DNA from: JBAXQQ01 sp037131695
GTDB taxonomy: Bacteria; Armatimonadota; Hebobacteria; CAIYQO01
NCBI GenBank assembly: GCA_964638715.1
Contig: CAZWZF010000093.1
Span: forward strand, 1-11,152
Reading direction: 5' to 3'
Length of the DNA: 11,152 bases
Shown: positions 1-5,125 of the stretch, piece by piece
Layout of the letters: every line of letters begins with the position of its first letter
Position numbering within the stretch: position 1 is the first letter of the stretch
The notes under the pieces: model-generated
Databases searched by the model: none
Told to the model about the DNA's origin: nothing
What the model saw: only the letters and a program-made list of their open reading frames with translations
Position numbers and translations under genes: made by a program

Positions 1-2
1 AA

Positions 3-914
3 TTTTGCGCACACCTTAATTGGAAGCTTAGCGATAAACCAGTTTCTGACAAGGCGTACAACTTTCGCATGTGGGCAGTAACTGCCGATGAAGGCATCCC
101 CTGGCCGCAACCGGCAGGATACAAGCGCGACGATTACGCGCTGCTGCTGCGCTATTTAACCACCGCTCAGCCGGATTTCGACTGGGATTTCACCTATCTT
201 CACGGCCCGATTAAGTTGAATTTGGGCGACTGCAACAATGCCGGCCCATTTTCGACTGATTTGCTTGAAGGCAGTTATGACTGGCCGGAAGCAAACTACA
301 AAACCCGCGAAGAGATTTACCAAAAGCACATCACTTATCAGCAGGGATTAATTTATTTCCTCGCCAATGATAGCGAAGTGCCGGCAAAAGTATGCGAATA
401 CGCAAGAAAATTTGCCTTGCCGCGCAATGAATTCGTCGAAACAAACGGCTGGCCCCATGAATTATATGTTCGCGAAGGATGCCGCATGGTATCAAGCTGT
501 GAAATGACTGAACATAACTGTACCGGCAAAGAAGTTGCGGGCGATTCCATCGGCCTTGCCAGTTTTAAAATGGATTCCCACCACTGCCAGCGCGTAGTGA
601 AGGATGGCAAGGTGGTGTGTGAAGGCTGCATAGAAAAAGAAGTTCCCCAGCCATACCCGGTCAGTTATGATGCCATAATTCCATGGGAGGAAGATTGCAT
701 AAATATATTAGTGCCGGTATGCCTGTCCGCCACCCACATGGCCTACGGCTCCATCCGCATGGAACCGGTCTTCATGCTCCTCGGCCAATCCGCCGCCACC
801 GCCGCCGTAATGGCAATAGATGCCAAAGTGCCGGTGCAAAAAGTGAATTATGGCAAATTACGCAAAAGATTGCTGGCAGATGGGCAAATTTTGGAGTGGG
901 AATCAGACAGTTAA
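3..914 (+). CDS. FAD-dependent oxidoreductase (PF12831-like), C-terminal part, 5' end outside window
   Basis: The reading frame is open from base 3 to a TAA at 912-914, giving 303 residues. The first Met, at base 69, is internal: the upstream residues end in YNFR just before it, a conserved stretch of this family. The N-terminal Rossmann FAD-binding part lies outside the window. Visible family features are the GYKRDDYALLLRYL helix, ELYVREGCRMV, MTEHN, and near the end GSIRMEP followed by LGQSAATAA, which forms the C-terminal part of the flavin-binding fold. The family is known as flavin oxidoreductases frequent in PVC bacteria and often placed near glycan-degradation genes; the substrate is unknown. 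It converges with the fragment at 927-1075, and its own 3' end is duplicated at 2924-3021. The family call is firm, but any specific reaction would be a guess. Confidence 0.88.
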   Translation, partial: FCAHLNWKLSDKPVSDKAYNFRMWAVTADEGIPWPQPAGYKRDDYALLLRYLTTAQPDFDWDFTYLHGPIKLNLGDCNNAGPFSTDLLEGSYDWPEANYKTREEIYQKHITYQQGLIYFLANDSEVPAKVCEYARKFALPRNEFVETNGWPHELYVREGCRMVSSCEMTEHNCTGKEVAGDSIGLASFKMDSHHCQRVVKDGKVVCEGCIEKEVPQPYPVSYDAIIPWEEDCINILVPVCLSATHMAYGSIRMEPVFMLLGQSAATAAVMAIDAKVPVQKVNYGKLRKRLLADGQILEWESDS

Positions 915-926
915 CATATAAATTGT

Positions 927-1075
927 AGTCACAGTATTTTTCATCAATACCTGTCAGGCGGGGGCGTCCCAAAATGAGTTTCGTCTTTGGGAGCTTCTCC
1001 AAAGGGAATTGCCGGGGGTGTTCAGCACCAATACCGGTTAACCTGCAATGTTAATGACTGCGCCACATTAGATTT
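927..1075 (-). pseudogene. Decayed 3' fragment of a mutarotase/GATase-like gene (paralogue of 3202-5124)
   Basis: Bases 927-1041 align with 3220-3366, the 3' coding end of the intact gene at 3202-5124; shared strings include GTATTTTTCATCAATACCTG. Translated on the minus strand, pieces such as PVLVLNTPG, PFGEAPK and the ending MKNTVT are recognisable. The copy has a 32-base deletion between two TTGCC repeats, a one-base loss in the TTCTGG region, an in-frame stop where the intact gene has Tyr, and no last six codons (it runs into FAD-gene flank at AGTCAC). Similarity from 1041 to about 1075 is weaker: AVINIAG against AVTAVKAG of the intact protein. The left limit is exact; the right limit is approximate. 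Confidence 0.85.
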
Positions 1076-1300
1076 ACCAATGTTGACTGTTTCTTTAAAC
1101 TGTTCGAGTTGGCATTATTTTGGGGTAGGAAAATTAAAAAATCTAAGCCCCCTGATAAAGATTATTGAAGATATTTTAAAATATATTAATGTTTAAAACT
1201 ATTGCAAAAGTAAGCAAATCATGAATAAATTGGAATTGAGTAGTCTGTCCTTGAATTATCCAGTATATTATAATTCGTATTCGTGTCTCAGCACTGTGAG
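1076..1300. other. AT-rich intergenic stretch before the LRR gene
   Basis: No coding region with a plausible start and ribosome binding site was found here on either strand. It contains a perfect 14-base palindrome ATATTTTAAAATAT at 1171-1184 and, near its right side, the REP-like motif at 1235-1260. The rest is AT-rich sequence that may hold the 5' limit of the duplication or insertion described for this region. Confidence 0.5.
1235..1260 (-). repeat. REP-like GACAGACTACTC motif, copy 1
   Basis: The plus strand reads ATTGAGTAGTCTGTC, then three variable bases, then GAATTAT. The same 15-base core and the following GAATTAT occur at 2676-2700. Read on the minus strand it is ATAATTC-NNN-GACAGACTACTCAAT. 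From memory, similar GACAGAC-containing motifs occur as dispersed repeats linked to IS200-like/RAYT transposases, but no transposase is in the window, so that link is inference. The two direct copies bracket the LRR gene. Confidence 0.6.
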
Positions 1301-1329
1301 TTGACAAAATACCACAGGAATTATACAAT
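1301..1329 (+). promoter_or_regulatory. Sigma70-like promoter of the LRR gene
   Basis: A consensus -35 box TTGACA (1301-1306) is followed after 17 bases by TACAAT (1324-1329). The expected transcription start is near 1336, giving a leader of about 68 bases before the ATG at 1404. It lies to the right of the REP-like copy at 1235-1260, so the LRR gene appears to carry its own promoter inside the island. Confidence 0.65.
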
Positions 1330-1403
1330 TAGTCAAACTGTAACGGACAGATTAGCTGATGCACTTCTGCCGGTTCAGTTTAAATATGAAAGGATTATTG
1401 ATT

Positions 1404-2561
1404 ATGACACGTATGCAAATGATCTCCTTCTCGTTCGCAGTGTGCTGCGGTGTTGTCTTGTCCAGGTTTGCCTCGGCGGTCCAGACACCTCCTGCACCGG
1501 TGACACATGATCAAGTGATTATGGCATTAGAAGCCAATGGCGTAAATGTTTCCGGTCTGAAAATCGACGCGAAGGATGGTGGAGCCTGCATCAGTCTTGG
1601 CACAGGCAAGAATGGCAGTGAAAACACCACGGCCAATGACGAAAACCTGGGATTGGTTGCGCAATTGCCGGAAGTTGAACGGGTCTATATTTACAAAGGA
1701 ACCTTTAGCAAGTCTGGTTTGGCACGGCTCGCGGCGTTGCCGAAATTGAAAAACCTGAATATCTATGCCCCGCAGGTTGACCCAAAGGTGTTTAGCGCAT
1801 TGGCCGGATGTCAATCACTGCGATCGTTAAACATCGGAGGATATCCTGTCTCGGATGAAATACTCGGTTATCTCGGCGGATTGCGAGGCTTACAAACTAT
1901 TGAAATTACTGACAACCAGGGTTTGACTTCGAAAGGGTTAAACAAGTTCCTCGCCGGGATAGATGACCTGCAAGACTTTCTCCTCTTCGGCGACAGCGTC
2001 GATAATGATAGCATGAAACTCTTCGGCAAGATGGAGCATATGCGACGCTTTTGGATCAATAGCAAGCACGTGTCCGGCAAAGCCTGGGAGTACCTGTCCG
2101 GCATGACCGATATGCGGGATATGCACCTGGGGGGTACCAATATTGATGATGCCGGCGTGCGCGCGCTGAAAGGCATGACCAAGCTCGAATCGCTGCTATT
2201 GGAAAATACGAAAATAACCGATGACAGCTTGAAGGTTATTGCGACGATGCGGGAACTCCATGACCTGGGTTTGGGTGGTACTACCATCACCGATGCCGGC
2301 ATGGCGCAGTTGACCGGGCTGACGAAATTGCAAAACCTGTTTGTTGCGGATACATTGGTGTCGGTGAATGGACTGGCGGCTATTCCCAATAAGAACATCT
2401 TATCGATGATGCGGGTCGGGCATGCACCGTTGACGCCCCAACAATTCTTCGATTTATCGAAGCTCTTCCCGCAAACACAGATTTTCGACGATGCTGGCTA
2501 TTGGACGTCAGATCGAATCAAGGCCGCGCAGGATGCGCTTAATCAAGGAAAGATGCCATGA
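1404..2561 (+). CDS. Secreted leucine-rich-repeat protein (PVC type)
   Basis: A 385-residue protein. I chose the ATG at 1404 because AAAGGA (1389-1394) sits 9 bases upstream and the resulting N-terminus is a clean signal peptide ending FASA, with cleavage after about residue 25. In-frame ATGs at 1359 and 1386 lack a good ribosome binding site. Residues about 82-330 form roughly ten LRRs of 24 residues; the clearest four are at about 231-326, with the pattern L.GMTKLESLLLENTKITDDS. The last 50 or so residues are non-repeat. LRR proteins of this kind are abundant in PVC bacteria and are thought to bind proteins or glycans at the cell surface or in the periplasm; no enzymatic domain is visible. 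It has its own promoter and is bracketed by direct repeats. The stop codon overlaps the start of an 11-codon ORF (ATGA at 2558). Confidence 0.88.
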   Translation: MTRMQMISFSFAVCCGVVLSRFASAVQTPPAPVTHDQVIMALEANGVNVSGLKIDAKDGGACISLGTGKNGSENTTANDENLGLVAQLPEVERVYIYKGTFSKSGLARLAALPKLKNLNIYAPQVDPKVFSALAGCQSLRSLNIGGYPVSDEILGYLGGLRGLQTIEITDNQGLTSKGLNKFLAGIDDLQDFLLFGDSVDNDSMKLFGKMEHMRRFWINSKHVSGKAWEYLSGMTDMRDMHLGGTNIDDAGVRALKGMTKLESLLLENTKITDDSLKVIATMRELHDLGLGGTTITDAGMAQLTGLTKLQNLFVADTLVSVNGLAAIPNKNILSMMRVGHAPLTPQQFFDLSKLFPQTQIFDDAGYWTSDRIKAAQDALNQGKMP

Positions 2562-2593
2562 AGCAAGATATGCCCAAATTCGAGCCGGACTGA
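2558..2593 (+). other. 11-codon ORF overlapping the LRR stop (possible truncated downstream gene)
   Basis: An ATG at 2558 overlaps the LRR stop codon as ATGA, the usual geometry of translational coupling, but the frame closes at TGA 2591-2593 after 11 codons (MKQDMPKFEPD). It may be the stub of a former second gene cut off by the repeat-rich sequence that follows, or it may be chance. No terminator hairpin with a U tract was seen behind it. Confidence 0.3.
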
Positions 2594-2616
2594 GGAAAAT
2601 AGCTGAGAAAATAAGC

Positions 2617-2633
2617 GACAGACACTTTTTTAT
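2617..2633 (+). repeat. REP-like GACAGACAC motif
   Basis: GACAGACAC followed by a T-run. It is in inverted orientation to the copy at 2676-2701, about 60 bases away, as expected for a paired (hairpin-forming) REP arrangement. The GACAGAC core is shared with the other copies in this region. Confidence 0.45.
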
Positions 2634-2675
2634 TTCCACATTTTGTCAATAGTGCCAGAACATCCCATTTTATTC

Positions 2676-2701
2676 ATTGAGTAGTCTGTCACCGAATTAT
2701 T
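2676..2701 (-). repeat. REP-like GACAGACTACTC motif, copy 2
   Basis: Same 15-base core ATTGAGTAGTCTGTC as at 1235-1249, followed by GAATTAT. It overlaps the stop codon (2689-2691) of the 31-residue ORF on the minus strand, so the 3' end of that ORF is formed by the repeat. It forms an inverted pair with both neighbouring GACAGAC motifs (2617 and 2868). Confidence 0.6.
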
Positions 2702-2784
2702 CTGCTTATTTTTTCACTTACTCTCTCTGCCGTGTATATTATTGCGGATAAAGCAATAAATAAAAAACCTGCGATTTTGTACAT
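2689..2784 (-). CDS. 31-residue single-span membrane peptide
   Basis: The minus strand reads AAAGGAG, six bases, then ATG at 2784, an excellent ribosome binding site. The 31 codons end in TGA at 2691-2689. The peptide starts MYKIAGFLFIALSAIIY, giving one hydrophobic span at about residues 4-17, followed by a charged amphipathic tail with several Arg, Lys and Glu. A promoter with an overlapping palindrome lies directly upstream. It resembles the very small one-span proteins of bacteria (toxic peptides or small membrane modulators), but I do not recognise a family and assign no function. It sits between inverted GACAGAC motifs, so it may travel with that repeat unit. The good ribosome binding site, promoter and membrane span argue for a real gene; its shortness leaves doubt. 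Confidence 0.6.
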   Translation of the reverse strand: MYKIAGFLFIALSAIIYTAERVSEKISRIIR

Positions 2785-2823
2785 TTGTTTCTCCTTTTAG
2801 TGTAATTGCGCCTATGTTTCAAT

Positions 2824-2853
2824 ATTATATAGTTAACTATACAATTCAATCAA
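2824..2853 (-). promoter_or_regulatory. Sigma70-like promoter of the 31-residue peptide gene
   Basis: On the minus strand, TTGATT (2853-2848) is followed after 18 bases by TATAAT (2829-2824), a consensus -10. The expected start near 2817 gives a leader of about 30 bases before the ATG at 2784. Confidence 0.6.
2828..2841. promoter_or_regulatory. Palindrome TATAGTTAACTATA overlapping the -10/spacer (operator candidate)
   Basis: A perfect 14-base palindrome covers the upstream edge of the -10 box and much of the -35/-10 spacer of the promoter at 2824-2853. A dimeric repressor bound here would block that promoter. It could also be a chance feature of AT-rich sequence. Confidence 0.4.
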
Positions 2854-2865
2854 CATGGTAATCTG

Positions 2866-2880
2866 GAGACAGACTATTCC
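2866..2880 (+). repeat. REP-like GACAGACTATTCC motif
   Basis: GAGACAGACTATTCC. Its reverse complement shares TAGTCTGTC with the copies at 1235 and 2676, so it is the inverted partner of 2676-2701, with the 31-residue ORF and its promoter between the two. Confidence 0.5.
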
Positions 2881-2923
2881 TGATTTCCTAAAATCCTATT
2901 TGCGCCATCCAGGACTGGATATG

Positions 2924-3003
2924 TGGAATAGTCGAGTAGCGTTGCAGAATGTGCCAACCTGCTGGTGGATGGGCAGATTTTGGAATGGAAATCAGGAAGG
3001 TAA
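2924..3003 (+). pseudogene. Decayed 3' fragment of a second FAD oxidoreductase gene
   Basis: The sequence matches the 3' end of the gene at 3-914. VALQNV corresponds to VPVQKV; then, after a net loss of 19 bases that breaks the frame, LLVDGQILEWKSGR and a stop (TAA 3001-3003) correspond to LLADGQILEWESDS. The non-coding flank AACATATAAATTGTAGTCAC is identical in both places (912-932 and 3002-3021). Recognisable similarity begins near 2924; nothing upstream of that was matched with confidence. Confidence 0.85.
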
Positions 3004-3014
3004 CATATAAATTG

Positions 3015-3144
3015 TAGTCACCGTTTGGAAAGGGGCGGGAGCCCGGCTAATCCCGGTAATATAAGGATTCATTGGCTGTTTCATTGATTAAATCAAGATA
3101 CTGCCGAATTAGCCGGGCTCCCGCCCCTTTCCAAACAGTGACTA
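3015..3144. repeat. Long inverted repeat, 37-base arms (hairpin or MITE-like element)
   Basis: Arms 3015-3051 and 3108-3144 are reverse complements with a single mismatch (3022/3137). The GC-rich core is GGGGCGGGAGCCCGGC and the loop is 56 bases. The inner ends of the loop also pair partly (CCCGGTA against TACTGCCG). It stands between the FAD-gene remnant and the 3' end of the gene at 3202, so it could stop transcription from either side, although neither arm is followed by a T tract. The outer TAGTCAC is shared with the flank of the FAD gene. The shape fits a small non-autonomous mobile element or large REP unit. Confidence 0.75.
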
Positions 3145-3201
3145 TCTATTTAGATTTGCAATCTTTTATAACCCACTAATATTTAACAAAATCACCTTAT
3201 A

Positions 3202-5124
3202 TCACCGCTTAACCAACCAAGTCACGGTATTTTTCATCAATACCTGCCAGGCGGGGGCGTCCCAGAAGGCGGTTTCGCCTTTGGGGGCTTCGCCAAATGG
3301 GGTTGCCAGGATGCAGGCGATGCGGCCGCCGGATTTGCCGGGGGTGTTTAGCACCAGCACCGGGTAATCGCCAGCTTTTACAGCTGTTACTGCATCTGCT
3401 TTGGGTTTGCACAGATGGTTGTAATAAACACTGTCCTGCGCCGCGAAATTCACATCGCGGGTGACAGGGTTATCGGCAATCACCTTCAGATTGTGGGTGC
3501 CGGTTATCTTTCGCCAGTTGTATCTTTCACCTGGTTCCACCGGCAGCATTTCCAGTAGTGTTTTATTGTTGAAACCAGCTTGGCCATACGCCTGGTCGCC
3601 ACCGAGAATGAGCAGATTGCCGCCGGCAGCAGCATAATCTTTCAGCATCTCCTGACCAACTATATCCAGCGGTGCGGCGGGGAGATTGCCCAATACTATC
3701 AGGTCGTAACTGAGCAAGGCGGGATAATCGCCCGGGAAATATGTCAGCGCTAACCCAACCGGCGAATTGTCCAGCCAGCCATCAGTGATAACCGCATTGG
3801 GGAAGGCGGCTTTCACCGCTTCATCAACGCGGAAATATTCGTGCCACATGCCGCGCAGGTACAGCACTTTTGGTTCTTTATTCGGCACATATTGTATAAC
3901 ATCCGGTTTCAGGAATATCTTTTGTTTTGCCGGTCGGTCGTATGACAGGTATGGTTTCATAGTGAATGGGTCGTTGTTTTTTCCCTCTGCTCCACCATAA
4001 TAATCACCGTAAACCTCGGTAATCTGTTTACCGTCAGGTGTGGTGCCAGTCACGGTAACTTCAATACCTGCCGGCATGGATGCTACTCCCGCAGCCTTTA
4101 CCACCGCCGTGTTCACACCCTCGGTCAGTTCCGCAATCTTTACATCTGGTACTGTTGCCGTCCATTGAGTTTTCAAGCCCCAGACTTTTGTTTTAACAAC
4201 AACATCTTTTAACCCGGTCAGGCCTTTGCTCAACTGATGTTCAATCTGCAAACCGCCGGGGACAGCCGTCACTTCGAAATTTGCAATCAGCTTTTCGCTG
4301 CCATATTTAAACCCGGTAACTCCAGCGACCGGCATTAACACGATATCGGTGCTCCAGGTTTTGCCAGCAGGGATAGCCACCTTATCATACATCCATTCGG
4401 TAGTAACAGAAGAAATATTATCGTAAATGCGCCACAGGTCATTGTAATTCATCAGGCACATCATTCCCTGTTTGCGATCTTTGTTGAAAGCTCCATTCCA
4501 CCCGGTGGTGGCATCGTCCATGTAATACCAGGCGTTGCCGAACCATTCATTGCCTTTCGCGTCTGCACCCAGGTTATCGATACCGCGAATTGCTGGCCGC
4601 GCCCAGGTAGTTCCTTCCTTGCCGCCAAACCAGAAATTATTCTGGCTCCAATAGCCGGTGACCTTGCCATTGGCACTGTTATTAGTTAAAGATACTGTGC
4701 AGCGCAAAGCGCGTTCGCCGTCGCGCAAAGTGATGAGCCGTTCCAGCCGGATACCTTTTGTCGTCGTTTCAGTGCCGGTGCTGCCAACCTTCACCACGGC
4801 TTCATCCGGACCGCTTTTCACCACTTCGCCATCGTATTTACGGCGCAGAAATTCACCCGGCCAAGTTTGTTCCCAGACGTGGTCCATTAATATGCCGCCG
4901 CTGGATGCTACCGGATAAACTATATTATCGTCGAATCCCTTATACACAAATGTATCCACCCGTGCACCAATTTTCAGGTCGATGGTCAGTTTTATCATGT
5001 CATTCTGCATGGTTATGGTGTCACCGGTTTTCACTGCTGTTGCGCTGTATGAAAATATTGACGCCAGTATGAAAAGAGAAATCGAAATCATGGTAATTTT
5101 TATTTTATTAACTGTTGTCTTCAT
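3202..5124 (-). CDS. Secreted mutarotase-like / GATase1-like two-domain protein
   Basis: 640 residues. A long basic N-terminus and hydrophobic core end in SYSATA, so it is probably exported (cleavage near residue 28-30). Residues about 35-270 look like an aldose-epimerase-type beta-supersandwich, with motifs such as GARVDTFVYKG and RLITLRDGERALRCTVSLTN. Residues 270-400 are beta-rich. Residues about 418-640 have the flavodoxin-like alternation of ThuA/GATase1-like proteins (KVLYLRGMW, YDLIVLGNLP, GGNLLILGGD). Where catalytic glutamine amidotransferases have a nucleophile Cys, this has GGDQAYG, so it is probably a binding rather than an amidotransferase domain. GGAGG lies 8 bases before the ATG, inside the preceding gene, whose TAA is one base away, so translation is likely coupled. 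The 3' end has a decayed paralogue at 927-1075. Its role in glycan handling is inferred from the neighbours. Confidence 0.75.
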   Translation of the reverse strand: MKTTVNKIKITMISISLFILASIFSYSATAVKTGDTITMQNDMIKLTIDLKIGARVDTFVYKGFDDNIVYPVASSGGILMDHVWEQTWPGEFLRRKYDGEVVKSGPDEAVVKVGSTGTETTTKGIRLERLITLRDGERALRCTVSLTNNSANGKVTGYWSQNNFWFGGKEGTTWARPAIRGIDNLGADAKGNEWFGNAWYYMDDATTGWNGAFNKDRKQGMMCLMNYNDLWRIYDNISSVTTEWMYDKVAIPAGKTWSTDIVLMPVAGVTGFKYGSEKLIANFEVTAVPGGLQIEHQLSKGLTGLKDVVVKTKVWGLKTQWTATVPDVKIAELTEGVNTAVVKAAGVASMPAGIEVTVTGTTPDGKQITEVYGDYYGGAEGKNNDPFTMKPYLSYDRPAKQKIFLKPDVIQYVPNKEPKVLYLRGMWHEYFRVDEAVKAAFPNAVITDGWLDNSPVGLALTYFPGDYPALLSYDLIVLGNLPAAPLDIVGQEMLKDYAAAGGNLLILGGDQAYGQAGFNNKTLLEMLPVEPGERYNWRKITGTHNLKVIADNPVTRDVNFAAQDSVYYNHLCKPKADAVTAVKAGDYPVLVLNTPGKSGGRIACILATPFGEAPKGETAFWDAPAWQVLMKNTVTWLVKR

Positions 5125-5125
5125 C

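Noticed and set aside
965..1005. Terminator hairpin CTTTGG...CCAAAG behind the FAD gene
   Set aside because: The same pairing exists inside the intact coding sequence at 3279-3297, so it is a coding remnant, and no T tract follows.
683..1196. Plus- and minus-strand ORFs of 69-81 codons around the FAD gene end
   Set aside because: They are frame shadows of the FAD gene and of the decayed fragment; the minus-strand one shows RPRLTGIDEKY only because it reads the wrong frame of the duplicated coding end.
1359..1403. Longer start for the LRR protein (ATG at 1359 or 1386)
   Set aside because: Neither has a good ribosome binding site, and both spoil the signal peptide; AAAGGA at 1389-1394 fits the ATG at 1404.
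1283..1510. 75-codon plus-strand ORF overlapping the LRR gene start
   Set aside because: It overlaps the promoter and the signal-peptide region in another frame and has no ribosome binding site or recognisable protein character.
3015..3144. Ordinary rho-independent terminator for the 640-residue gene
   Set aside because: The arms are much too long, the loop is 56 bases and there is no T tract on either side; termination may still happen but is not its obvious identity.
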